Shown: in pieces, positions 18,584 through 27,128 of the stretch
How the letters are laid out: the number at the start of each line of letters is the position of its first letter
Numbering within the stretch: position 1 is the stretch's first letter
DNA from: Serinibacter arcticus
GTDB taxonomy: Bacteria > Actinomycetota > Actinomycetes > Actinomycetales > Beutenbergiaceae
Assembly (NCBI RefSeq): GCF_003121705.1
Contig: NZ_PYHR01000002.1
Location: 1,736,001 to 1,800,000, forward strand
Length of the DNA stretch: 64,000 nucleotides
Direction: 5' to 3'
The notes under the pieces: model-generated
What the model was told of the DNA's origin: nothing
Databases searched by the model: none
The model's input: the letters and a program-made list of their open reading frames with translations, nothing else
Position numbers and translations under genes: made by a program

Positions 18584-20788
18584 GTGCACTCGAGTACCCA
18601 CCACCGGCTGCGACCCGCAGTCGTCACCGCAGCAACCCTCGGTCTGCTGCTCCCGCTGGCCGTGGCGATTACGGCCGGCGCCGCTCCGACCACCACGTCC
18701 GCCGCCCCGACCGCCGTCGCTGCGGACGCAGGAGGGGCGGCACCGGACGCCGTCGACCCGCGACCGCGGACGATCATCACGCAGGACGGCGAGATCGACG
18801 ACATGGACTCGATGGTCCGCTACCTGTACTACGCCAACGAGTTCGACCTCGAGGGGATCATCTACTCGAGCTCGATGTTCCACTGGCGGGGCGAGGACCC
18901 CGACGCCCCCGCCGACGTGAACGGCGTCGGTCAGTGCGGCGGCGGCTTCAGCGGAGCCCGGAGCTGCACCGAGCCGTTCCGTTGGACCGGGACGGCCTGG
19001 CTGGACGAGTACCTCGACTCATACGAGGCGATCTACCCCAACCTGGTCAAGCACGCCGACGGCTACCCGACCCCGGACGAGCTGCGTGACCTCTACCTCG
19101 TGGGGAACGTCGACTACTCGTCGGCCATGTCGAAGGACACCGAGGGGTCCGACCACATCAAGGACGTCCTGCTCGACGGCGACCCACGTCCGATCTACGT
19201 CCAGACGTGGGGCGGCCTCAACACGCTCGCCCGCGCCCTGAAGTCGATCGAGGAGGAGTACCGGTCGACGCCCGGGTGGGAACAGATCTACGCCGACATC
19301 ACGGACAAGCTCGTGATCTACAACATCCTCAACCAGGACAACACGCTCGCCGGCTACATCAAGCCCTCGTGGCCGGACGTCAAGGTGATCGACAACCAGA
19401 GCCAGTTCTGGAGCTTCGCCTACCAGTGGGCTCGCCGCGTGCCGGCGCCGTACCAGTACACGCTGCAGGCGCCGTACATGCAGGAGCACTTCCTGCAGGG
19501 ACACGGACCTCTCCTGGAGGGCTACCACACCTGGGGTGACGGTCAGGCGATCGACGGCGAGCTCCCCGGCGAGGACCGGTGGTCTCCCGACCGCTCCGTG
19601 AATCCGCTCGCGCAGTTCCCCGCGTCGGGCCGCGCGCAGTTCGACTTCATCTCGGAGGGCGACTCCCCGGCCTTCCTGCACCTGCTCGACTCGAACGGTC
19701 TCCGCGCCCAGGAGGACCCGACCTGGGGCGGCTGGGGCGGTCGCTTCGCACCGAACGCCTCGGGGTGGCTCGACACGAGCGACGTCAACCCGTACACGAA
19801 CGCCACCGACCGCAGCTACCCGCAGACGCGCTGGGTCGAGGAGATCCAGAACGACTTCGCCGCCCGTGCCGACTGGGGTGTGGCCGAGAGCTACGAGGAC
19901 GCGAACCACGCTCCGCAGGCGTCGGTGGCCGAGGGTCTGGACCACGCCGTCCGCGCCGGCCAGCACCTCACCCTCGCGGGCTCCGCCACGGATCCCGACG
20001 GCGACACCGTCGATCTGGCCTGGTGGGACTACCACGAGGCCGGGACCTACCCCGGCGCCGCCCTCGAGCTGACCCAGGACGACGGCCAGGTCTCGTTCCA
20101 GATCCCGACCGACGCCGAGCCCGGCCAGACCATCCACCTCATCCTCGAGGCCACCGACGACGGCGAACCCGCCCTGACCCACTACCAGCGCGTGGTCCTC
20201 AACGTCACCGAGCCCTTCACCGACGTCGCCCCCGACAACCAGTTCCACCTCGAGATCTCCTGGCTCTCCGCCAACGGGATCTCCACCGGCTGGGACAACG
20301 GCGACGGCACCCGCTCCTACCGACCCCTGGACTCCATCAACCGCGACGCCATGGCCGCCTTCCTCTACCGCCTCGCCGGCAGCCCCACCTACGTCGCCCC
20401 CCGCACCTCGGAGTTCACCGACGTCCCCGTCGGCAGCCAGTTCTACAAGGAGATCCACTGGCTGGCCTCCCGGGGCATCACCACCGGCTGGGCCAACGGC
20501 GACGGCACCTACTCCTACCGCCCCGTGACCCCCATCGCCCGCGACGCCATGGCCGCGTTCCTGCACCGCTCGGCCGGCTCCCCCGCCGTCGAGCTCCCCG
20601 CCACCTCACCCTTCGCGGACCTCGACCCCGGCAACCAGTTCTACGCCGAGATCGTCTGGATGCACACCACCGGCATCGCCACCGGCTGGGACGGCAACGA
20701 CGGACGCGACTACTACCGACCCCTGGCCCCCGTCGCCCGCGACGCCATGGCCGCCTTCCTCCACCGCGCCACCGTCAAGCCCGTCTGA
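18584..20788 (+). CDS. Secreted Sde182/DUF1593 nucleoside-hydrolase-like protein with three SLH domains
   Basis: A 734-residue exported, S-layer-anchored protein. Order: signal peptide (to about residue 48), a nucleoside-hydrolase-like domain starting PRTIITQDGEIDDMDSMVRY with the acidic calcium-site pattern, a C-terminal Sde182-type beta domain (ASVAEGLDHAVRAG to about residue 545) described as cellulose-associated, and three SLH modules (from FTDVAPDNQF, FTDVPVGSQF and FADLDPGNQF). The GTG at 18584 follows GGAGG by 9 bases. The enzymatic activity of this family is not settled. The next gene is a paralogue with the same layout and a near-identical 3' third. Confidence 0.85.
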   Translation: MHSSTHHRLRPAVVTAATLGLLLPLAVAITAGAAPTTTSAAPTAVAADAGGAAPDAVDPRPRTIITQDGEIDDMDSMVRYLYYANEFDLEGIIYSSSMFHWRGEDPDAPADVNGVGQCGGGFSGARSCTEPFRWTGTAWLDEYLDSYEAIYPNLVKHADGYPTPDELRDLYLVGNVDYSSAMSKDTEGSDHIKDVLLDGDPRPIYVQTWGGLNTLARALKSIEEEYRSTPGWEQIYADITDKLVIYNILNQDNTLAGYIKPSWPDVKVIDNQSQFWSFAYQWARRVPAPYQYTLQAPYMQEHFLQGHGPLLEGYHTWGDGQAIDGELPGEDRWSPDRSVNPLAQFPASGRAQFDFISEGDSPAFLHLLDSNGLRAQEDPTWGGWGGRFAPNASGWLDTSDVNPYTNATDRSYPQTRWVEEIQNDFAARADWGVAESYEDANHAPQASVAEGLDHAVRAGQHLTLAGSATDPDGDTVDLAWWDYHEAGTYPGAALELTQDDGQVSFQIPTDAEPGQTIHLILEATDDGEPALTHYQRVVLNVTEPFTDVAPDNQFHLEISWLSANGISTGWDNGDGTRSYRPLDSINRDAMAAFLYRLAGSPTYVAPRTSEFTDVPVGSQFYKEIHWLASRGITTGWANGDGTYSYRPVTPIARDAMAAFLHRSAGSPAVELPATSPFADLDPGNQFYAEIVWMHTTGIATGWDGNDGRDYYRPLAPVARDAMAAFLHRATVKPV
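20111..20772 (+). repeat. Direct repeat copy 1 (Sde182 end plus three SLH domains)
   Basis: 662 bases nearly identical to 22352-23013 (offset exactly 2241, no gaps seen; only a few third-position changes). It covers the last part of the Sde182 domain and all three SLH domains. Confidence 0.92.
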
Positions 20789-20798
20789 CCCGACCCGA

Positions 20799-20831
20799 CG
20801 CTGGGTGGGGGCCGCCTGTCCCCACCCAGCG
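20799..20831 (+). terminator. Hairpin between the two SLH genes
   Basis: Perfect 12-bp stem (CGCTGGGTGGGG and its complement) with a 9-base loop, 10 bases after the first SLH gene. Confidence 0.75.
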
Positions 20832-20834
20832 CCC

Positions 20835-20860
20835 CGTCGAGGGCGACGACGCCCTCGACG
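20835..20860 (+). promoter_or_regulatory. Second hairpin just before the paralogue's ribosome site
   Basis: The 10-bp stem CGTCGAGGGC with a 6-base loop lies immediately upstream of AAAGGA and the GTG start at 20879. It may affect translation or protect the 5' end of a processed mRNA. Confidence 0.45.
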
Positions 20861-20878
20861 TCGACGAAAGGAAGCACC

Positions 20879-23029
20879 GTGAAGCCATTCACCCCTCGTG
20901 CCCGAGGGTTCGTCGCCGCGCTCGGCGTGGCGGCCGTGATCGCCCCCCTGTCGATCTCGACCGCCGCCGCCGCCCCGGCACAGACGCCGTACCCGACCGC
21001 CTTCACCGCCGTCGGCGGTATCGAGGTCAACGCGGACAAGCCGCGGACCATCGTGACGACCGACCCCGAGCTCGACGACCTCAACTCGCTGCTGCGGATG
21101 TTCCTCTACGCCAACGAGATCGACATCACCGGTCTCGTCTACTCCGCGAGCCAGCACCACTTCGAGGGCGATCCCGCCCAGGGGATCGCCCCGTTCCGGT
21201 GGCCCGAGCCCGACAGCGTCTTCCACATCGACCAGGCGATCGACGCCTACGAGGAGGTCTACCCCAACCTCGTCGCGCACGACCCGAACTACCCCACCGC
21301 CGACGCCCTCCGCGACGTCACGTACTGGGGCAACGTCAAGAACGTCGGTGAGATGACCGAGGACACCGAGGGCTCGGACTTCATCAAGGAGATCCTCCTC
21401 GACGACGAGCCCGGTCAGGTATTCCTCGAGGCCTGGGGCGGCCCGAACACGATCTCGCGCGCACTGAAGTCCATCGAGGAGGAGTACAGGGGCACCCCCG
21501 AGTGGGACGCCGTGTACGACAAGGTCGTCGAGAAGGCGGTCATCACGAGCTGGGGCCAGCAGGACACGACGTTCACCAGCTACGTCAAGCCGAACTGGCC
21601 CGACATCCACAACCGCGAGGTCCGCACGAGCATCTGGGGCTACTCCGCCCGCGGCGTCGTGCTGCCGGAGCACGCGCAGTACCTGACGCCCGGGTGGACG
21701 GCGGCGAACGTCTCCTCCGTCGGGCCGATCGGTGAGGCCTACCGTGTCTGGGGCGACGGCAAGCAGATGGCCGCCGGGTTCGACGACGAGGACTACTTCG
21801 GACTGTCGGGCTACACGGCCGACGAGCTGCGCGCGATGGGCTACGGCGTCTGGACTCCCCCGCAGCCCAAGGGCGCCTGGATCTCCGAGGGAGACTCCTC
21901 CAACTTCGCGCTGCACGTCGACAACGGTCTCCGCAGCTGGGCCCACCCCTCGTGGGGCGGCTGGGGCGGACGTCAGGCCCCCAGCGCGACCGATCCGCTG
22001 AGCTGGTCCAACAGCGGCGTCCGCGACATCGGCCCCGACGGCAACCCGAAGAACGACTTCGCCGCCGCGCGCTGGTTCGAGGACTTCCAGCTCGACTTCG
22101 CCGCCCGACTCCAGTGGTCCGTGACGCCGGCCTACGCCGACGCCAACCACCACCCCGAGCCGTCCGTCGCCGAGGGCACCGACCTCGCCGTCCGCGCCGG
22201 TCAGCACGTCACCCTCAACGGGGCGGTCACCGATCCCGACGGCGACGCCGTCGACCTGACCTGGTGGGACTACGCCGAGGCCGGCACCTACCCGGGGGCG
22301 GGCCTGAGCCTGTCCGACGATGACGGAGCGGTCTCGTTCCAGGTCCCGGCCGACGCCGAGCCCGGTCAGACCATCCACCTCATCCTCGAGGCCACCGACG
22401 ACGGCGAGCCCGCCCTGACCCACTACCAGCGCGTGGTCCTCAACGTCACCGAGCCCTTCACCGACGTCGCCCCCGACAACCAGTTCCACCTCGAGATCTC
22501 CTGGCTCTCCGCCAACGGGATCTCCACCGGCTGGGACAACGGCGACGGCACCCGCTCCTACCGACCCCTGGACTCCATCAACCGCGACGCCATGGCCGCC
22601 TTCCTCTACCGCCTCGCCGGCAGCCCCACCTACGTCGCCCCCCGCACCTCGGAGTTCACCGACGTCCCCGTCGGCAGCCAGTTCTACAAGGAGATCCACT
22701 GGCTGGCCTCCCGGGGCATCACCACCGGCTGGGCCAACGGCGACGGCACCTACTCCTACCGCCCCGTGACCCCCATCGCCCGCGACGCCATGGCCGCGTT
22801 CCTGCACCGCTCGGCCGGCTCCCCCGCCGTCGAGCTCCCCGCCACCTCACCGTTCGCGGACCTCGACCCCGGCAACCAGTTCTACGCCGAGATCGTCTGG
22901 ATGCACACCACCGGCATCGCCACCGGCTGGGACGGCAACGACGGACGCGACTACTACCGACCCCTGGCCCCCGTCGCCCGCGACGCCATGGCCGCCTTCC
23001 TCCACCGCGCCACGGTGAAGGAGGTCTAG
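20879..23029 (+). CDS. Paralogous secreted Sde182/DUF1593 protein with three SLH domains
   Basis: A 716-residue paralogue of the preceding gene: signal peptide to about residue 36, nucleoside-hydrolase-like domain opening KPRTIVTTDPELDDLNSLLR, Sde182-type beta domain from SVAEGTDLAVRAG, and three SLH modules. The catalytic domain is clearly diverged (different loops, e.g. a shorter region after VYSASQHHFEGD), while the SLH end is nearly identical, so the pair probably acts on related but different glycans or glycosides at the cell surface. The start is GTG at 20879 with GAAAGGA upstream. A terminator follows the stop. Confidence 0.85.
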   Translation: MKPFTPRARGFVAALGVAAVIAPLSISTAAAAPAQTPYPTAFTAVGGIEVNADKPRTIVTTDPELDDLNSLLRMFLYANEIDITGLVYSASQHHFEGDPAQGIAPFRWPEPDSVFHIDQAIDAYEEVYPNLVAHDPNYPTADALRDVTYWGNVKNVGEMTEDTEGSDFIKEILLDDEPGQVFLEAWGGPNTISRALKSIEEEYRGTPEWDAVYDKVVEKAVITSWGQQDTTFTSYVKPNWPDIHNREVRTSIWGYSARGVVLPEHAQYLTPGWTAANVSSVGPIGEAYRVWGDGKQMAAGFDDEDYFGLSGYTADELRAMGYGVWTPPQPKGAWISEGDSSNFALHVDNGLRSWAHPSWGGWGGRQAPSATDPLSWSNSGVRDIGPDGNPKNDFAAARWFEDFQLDFAARLQWSVTPAYADANHHPEPSVAEGTDLAVRAGQHVTLNGAVTDPDGDAVDLTWWDYAEAGTYPGAGLSLSDDDGAVSFQVPADAEPGQTIHLILEATDDGEPALTHYQRVVLNVTEPFTDVAPDNQFHLEISWLSANGISTGWDNGDGTRSYRPLDSINRDAMAAFLYRLAGSPTYVAPRTSEFTDVPVGSQFYKEIHWLASRGITTGWANGDGTYSYRPVTPIARDAMAAFLHRSAGSPAVELPATSPFADLDPGNQFYAEIVWMHTTGIATGWDGNDGRDYYRPLAPVARDAMAAFLHRATVKEV
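22352..23013 (+). repeat. Direct repeat copy 2 (Sde182 end plus three SLH domains)
   Basis: Partner of 20111-20772. It ends within the last few codons, where the two proteins diverge (VKPV versus VKEV). Confidence 0.92.
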
Positions 23030-23049
23030 GCGGGCACTCCCCCGCCGGA

Positions 23050-23083
23050 ACCGGCCCGGCCACCCTCGGGTGGCCGGGCCGGT
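23050..23083 (+). terminator. Terminator after the second SLH gene
   Basis: Perfect 15-bp stem (ACCGGCCCGGCCACC with its complement) and a 4-base loop, 20 bases after the stop. Confidence 0.85.
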
Positions 23084-23224
23084 CTCGTCGGGCCGACCGG
23101 GCCGCTCTCCTGTGGGGGCCTGGCAGTACCCGGAACGGCCGCCCCGTCCTCGCGGGGTCGCGAGGGAGTGAGGTGGTGCGCAGCGCCCCCGGGGCACGCA
23201 CCCACCGACGAAAGGACCAACCCC

Positions 23225-24070
23225 ATGGATCACGTCACCCTCAACAACGGCGTCACGATGCCGATCCTCGGCTTCGGCGTCTACCAGGTCGGCCCCGAGG
23301 AGACCCACGCCGCCGTGGCAGCCGCGCTCGACGCGGGCTACCGCCTCCTGGACACGGCCGCGGCCTACGGCAACGAGGAGGCCGTCGGCGCGGCGATCGC
23401 GGCGTCGGGCGTCCCGCGCGAGGAGCTGTTCGTCACGACCACGCTGTGGGTCCAGGACGCCGGCGAGGAGCACACCCTCCGTGCCTTCGACGCCTCGCTG
23501 ACCAAGCTCGGCCTCGACCACGTCGACCTCTACCTGATCCACCAGCCGTTCGGCGACTACTACTCCGAGTGGCGCGCGATGGAGAAGATCCACGCGCAGG
23601 GCCGGGCCCGGGCGATCGGCGTCTCGAACTTCTCGGCCGCCCGCCTCCTGGACCTCGCGCTCAACAACGAGGTCGTGCCCGCCGTCAACCAGATCGAGAC
23701 GAACCCGTTCCACCAGCGCACCGAGTACCACGAGCTGCTCCGGAGCGAGGGGGTGCAGATCGAGTCGTGGGGCCCGTTCGCCGAGGGGCGGAACGGGATG
23801 TTCGCCAATCCTCACCTCACCGAGATCGGGGCGGCCCACGGGAAGTCTGTCGCCCAGGTCGTGCTGCGGTGGCTCCTGCAGCGCGGCGTCGTCGCCATCC
23901 CCAAGACCGTCAGCCCCGAGCGCATGGCGCAGAACCTCGACGTGTTCGACTTCGTCCTCAGCGACGCCGACATGGCCAGGATCGCGACGCTCGACGAGGG
24001 CGGCTCGCAGTTCTTCGACCACGACGACCCCGAGATGGTGCGCCGGCTGAGCACCCACCGGCTGGGCTGA
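23225..24070 (+). CDS. Aldo/keto reductase with altered catalytic lysine position
   Basis: NADPH-dependent oxidoreductase of the AKR (AKR5-like) superfamily, 281 residues, cytoplasmic. Visible: GFGVYQV, the [13 protein letters not shown] signature with catalytic Asp43 and Tyr48, [13 protein letters not shown] with His106, GVSNFS, and a C-terminal [15 protein letters not shown] coenzyme-binding segment. The fourth tetrad residue, lysine in the usual TTKLW motif, is Thr73 here (TTTLW). That predicts weak or altered activity, or a base error (AAG to ACG). The ATG at 23225 is preceded by GAAAGGA. The substrate is unknown. Confidence 0.88.
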   Translation: MDHVTLNNGVTMPILGFGVYQVGPEETHAAVAAALDAGYRLLDTAAAYGNEEAVGAAIAASGVPREELFVTTTLWVQDAGEEHTLRAFDASLTKLGLDHVDLYLIHQPFGDYYSEWRAMEKIHAQGRARAIGVSNFSAARLLDLALNNEVVPAVNQIETNPFHQRTEYHELLRSEGVQIESWGPFAEGRNGMFANPHLTEIGAAHGKSVAQVVLRWLLQRGVVAIPKTVSPERMAQNLDVFDFVLSDADMARIATLDEGGSQFFDHDDPEMVRRLSTHRLG

Positions 24071-24076
24071 GACGGA

Positions 24077-24106
24077 TGACGACGGCGAGCACCATCTCGC
24101 CGTCGT
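24077..24106 (+). terminator. Terminator after the aldo/keto reductase gene
   Basis: Perfect 12-bp stem GACGACGGCGAG with a 6-base loop, 7 bases after the stop. Confidence 0.75.
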
Positions 24107-24110
24107 CCGG

Positions 24111-24152
24111 GGTCCGTCGTCCGCAGTCCGTCGTCCGTCGTCCGTCGTCCGC
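24111..24152. repeat. Short GTCCGTC microsatellite-like tract
   Basis: A run of GTCCGTC/CGTCGTC heptamer-like repeats lies between the terminator and the next gene. It is prone to slippage and carries no other visible signal. Confidence 0.6.
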
Positions 24153-24203
24153 CGTGGACATCCGAACCGCCCCCGCGGACTCCGCCCGGCTACGGTCGAG
24201 ACC

Positions 24204-25089
24204 ATGCGATCGATCGCCGACGACCTGCGTACCGCCGCCCTCGACCACCCCGACGCGAAGGCGCTGACCAGGGCGGCCGACGTGCTCGAGAGCTACGCGC
24301 GGGCCCCGGGCACCAGGGCCGAGGCGTCACGCGTGGGCCGCATCCTCACCCCCGCCGTCGTCGACGTCATCGGTGGGAGCGTGCGCACGATCTACCGCGA
24401 GGACGCCGCCGACACCTCTCCCGGCGTCGGGGGGCTCGTCGAGAACCGGTACGCGGTGGCGGCGGTGATCCTCGCCGCCGCCAGCACCGATGCCGCCGTC
24501 GCCGCTCGGGGGGCCGACGCCGCGACGAGCCTCGAACCGCTCGTCGACGGCCTGACCCCGAACGAGGCGGAGGGGCTGCTCCACCTCGCCACGCTCCTGA
24601 CCGACTCGCCCGCAGCGGGACCGCTCGCCGATGCGGCGCTGGACCGGCTGCGACGCGAGCCTGCGACGCCGGCGCGCTCGTGGGCCGAGTCCCTCGGGGC
24701 TGGACCTGCCCCTGGCGCGGTGGGAGATCGCGATCGAGGTTCCCGGCGAGCTCCGCGTTGTCCTGTCGCTGCGCGACCTCCCGGGGAGGAGCTCGTCCTT
24801 CTCGGTCTCCATGACCAGGACGACGCGGTGGACCACGATGCTCGGCACCGAGACGACCAGGCCCGGGACCGTGACGGCCTACGAGCACCACGACGACCCC
24901 ACCATCGCGGGGGAGGTCGAGGCCGCCGGCAGCATCGAGGACTTCCCGCGCCTGCTCGCGTCTCTCGAGAAGGCCAGCCCGGGCATCGCGCTGGACCTCG
25001 CGTCGGCGAAGGTCCGGGGGTACCCCGCGCGCCTCCTCCCGGCGGCGGACAAGAAGCGCATCCTCGCCTGGGTCCGGTCGCCCGCCTGA
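24204..25089 (+). pseudogene. Unrecognised cytoplasmic protein, apparent 1-nt frameshift
   Basis: I do not recognise this family. The first frame (24204 to about 24695) encodes MRSIADDLRTAALDHPDAKA, a helical alpha-rich region of about 160 residues. The second (about 24700-25089) begins GLDLPLARWEIAIEVPGELR, then a beta-rich segment and a helical C-terminus (FPRLLASLEKASPGIALDLA) ending KRILAWVRSPA. Codon-position bias changes frame at the GGGG run 24696-24699; removing one G gives a continuous protein of about 294 residues. There is no signal peptide or membrane segment. It is convergent with recQ, 40 bases apart. Probably one intact gene with a homopolymer error. Confidence 0.6.
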
Positions 25090-25129
25090 CGGGCCCGGCC
25101 CGGCTGAGCCGCCCGACCGGCCCCGGCGA

Positions 25130-26941
25130 TCAGCCCTGCTGGCCGACGACGGCGAGCACCGCCTCGCCGTAGGACTCCAGCTTCTTCTCCCCCACGCCCG
25201 AGACCTGGCCGAGCCCGTCCAGCGAGGTCGGCCTCGCCGTCGCGATGCTCCGCAGCGTGGCGTCGCCGAACACGATGTAGGCAGGTACTCCCTGCTCCTT
25301 GGCGACACCCGCCCGCCAGGCGCGCAGCGCCTCGAACAGCGGCACGTCGCCCGACGCGAGGTCGGCGGATGCGACGGCCTTGCGCGCGGCTCTCGTCCGG
25401 CCCGGCCGCGCGACCTCGGTGCGCAGGTGCACCTCGCGGCGCCCGCCCAGCACGTCCGCCGCGGCGTCGGTGACGGCGAGCGTCCCGTACTCGCCCTGGA
25501 CGGCGAGCAGCCCCTGCGCGAGCAGCTGCCGCACGACACCACGCCACTCGGCGTCGCTCAGCTCGGTGCCGATGCCCCACGTGCTGAGCTGGTCGTGCCT
25601 CCCCTTGACCACGCGGTCGTTGGACCGGCCGAGCAGGATGTCGATGTGGTGCCCGGCTCCGAAGCGCTGGTTGCGCTCGCGCTCCAGCCGGACCACGGTC
25701 GAGAGCAGCTTCTGGGCGGCCACGGTCCCGTCCCACGACTGCGGCGGCGACAGGCACGTGTCGCAGTTCCCGCAGGCGGTGGACTCCTGGCCGAAGTACG
25801 CCAGCAGCCGCACCCGGCGGCACTCGATCGTCTCGCAGAGCGCAAGCATCGCGTCGAGGTGCGCCGAGAGGTTGCGGCGGTGCGCCAGGTCGCCGTCCGA
25901 GCCCTCGATCATGCGGCGCTGCTGCACCACGTCCTGCAGCCCGTAGGCGAGCCACGCCGTCGACGGCAGCCCGTCCCGCCCCGCGCGACCGGTCTCCTGG
26001 TAGTAGCCCTCGACGCTCTTGGGCAGGTCGAGGTGCGCGACGAACCGGACGTCCGGCTTGTCGATCCCCATCCCGAACGCGATGGTCGCGACCATCACGA
26101 TCCCGTCCTCGCGCAGGAACCGCGACTGGTTCGCGGCTCGCACGCCGGCGTCGAGGCCCGCGTGGTACGGCAGCGCCGGGATCCCGGCGGCCACCAGGGC
26201 TGCCGCCGTCTTCTCGACCGACGCCCGGGAGAGGCAGTACGCGATGCCCGCATCGCCGTCGTGCTCGGTCCGGATGAGCTGGATCAGCTGCTGGACCGGC
26301 GAGCTCTTCGGCTCGATCCGGTAGGTGATGTTCGGGCGGTCGAAGCTCGAGACGAACTGCCTCGCCTCGCCGAGGTCGAGGCGCTCGACGATCTCGCGCC
26401 GGGTCGCGTCGGTGGCCGTGGCGGTCAGCGCGACGCGCGGGACGTCGGGCCACCGCTCGTGCAGCACGGACAGCCGCAGGTAGTCGGGCCGGAAGTCGTG
26501 CCCCCACTGCGCCACGCAGTGCGCCTCGTCGATCGCGAACAGCGCGACCATCCCGCGGTCCAGCAGCTCCACGGCCGACGGCGTCCCGAGCCGCTCCGGC
26601 GCGAGGTACAGCAGGTCCAGCTCCCCCGCGAGGAAGGCGCGCTCGACGGCGGAGCGCTCCGCCGATGTCTGGGTCGAGTTGAGGAACCCGGCCCGGGCCC
26701 CGACGGCGGTGAGCGCGTCGACCTGGTCCTGCATGAGGGCGATCAGCGGTGAGATCACGACGCCGGTGCCCTCGCGCACGAGCGCGGGCACCTGGTAGCA
26801 GAGCGACTTGCCGCCACCCGTCGGCATCAGCACGAGGGCGTCGCCGCCGGTCACCACGTGGTCGACGATCTCGGCCTGCTGGCCGCGGAAGGCCGGGTAG
26901 CCGAAGGTGCGCTCAAGGACGTCGAGCGCTGCGGTCGTCAT
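25130..26941 (-). CDS. recQ: ATP-dependent DNA helicase RecQ
   Basis: 3'-5' superfamily 2 helicase in recombination repair and replication restart. Order in 603 residues: helicase core with Walker A PTGGGKS (40-46) and DEAH box (138-141), RecQ family HCVAQWGHDFRPDYLRL, the zinc-binding cysteines of the RecQ-Ct domain (CRRVRLLAYFG, then CGNCDTC, about 372-395), winged helix, and a C-terminal HRDC domain (about 525-600). The ATG at 26941 is the start; the longer open frame to 27076 is only the translated 22-bp repeat array. Its promoter must lie within or next to that array. Confidence 0.95.
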   Translation of the reverse strand: MTTAALDVLERTFGYPAFRGQQAEIVDHVVTGGDALVLMPTGGGKSLCYQVPALVREGTGVVISPLIALMQDQVDALTAVGARAGFLNSTQTSAERSAVERAFLAGELDLLYLAPERLGTPSAVELLDRGMVALFAIDEAHCVAQWGHDFRPDYLRLSVLHERWPDVPRVALTATATDATRREIVERLDLGEARQFVSSFDRPNITYRIEPKSSPVQQLIQLIRTEHDGDAGIAYCLSRASVEKTAAALVAAGIPALPYHAGLDAGVRAANQSRFLREDGIVMVATIAFGMGIDKPDVRFVAHLDLPKSVEGYYQETGRAGRDGLPSTAWLAYGLQDVVQQRRMIEGSDGDLAHRRNLSAHLDAMLALCETIECRRVRLLAYFGQESTACGNCDTCLSPPQSWDGTVAAQKLLSTVVRLERERNQRFGAGHHIDILLGRSNDRVVKGRHDQLSTWGIGTELSDAEWRGVVRQLLAQGLLAVQGEYGTLAVTDAAADVLGGRREVHLRTEVARPGRTRAARKAVASADLASGDVPLFEALRAWRAGVAKEQGVPAYIVFGDATLRSIATARPTSLDGLGQVSGVGEKKLESYGEAVLAVVGQQG

Positions 26942-26980
26942 GACAGCCAGCCTAGGCGGGCTGGGTGCCCCCGCCGCCCG

Positions 26981-27118
26981 GTCGCGAGGCCCTTCGGGTG
27001 CGGTCGCGAGGCCCTTCGGGTGCGGTCGCGAGGCCCTTGGTGTCGCCGTCGCGCACAAAAGGCCTCGCGACCGCACCCGAACGGCCTCGCGATGGGCACG
27101 AAAGGCCTCGCGAACGGA
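26981..27118. repeat. 22-bp array in both orientations, upstream of recQ
   Basis: Three direct units (26981, 27003, 27025; core GTCGCGAGGCCCTTCGGG) are followed by about three inverted units (core CGAACGGCCTCGCGA, to 27118). The two halves are complementary and could form a long hairpin or cruciform. Unlike the other three arrays, this one lies between two genes on the same strand. Confidence 0.88.
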
Positions 27119-27128
27119 TGGGGTGGAG

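Noticed and set aside
18076-18804. 242-codon minus-strand frame upstream of the first SLH gene
   Set aside because: No ribosome site or recognisable domain, and it runs into the amylosucrase promoter and the SLH gene.
26942-27076. 45-residue N-terminal extension of RecQ
   Set aside because: It is a translation of the repeat array (RPHPKGLA-type repeats). The RecQ domain begins right after the ATG at 26941.
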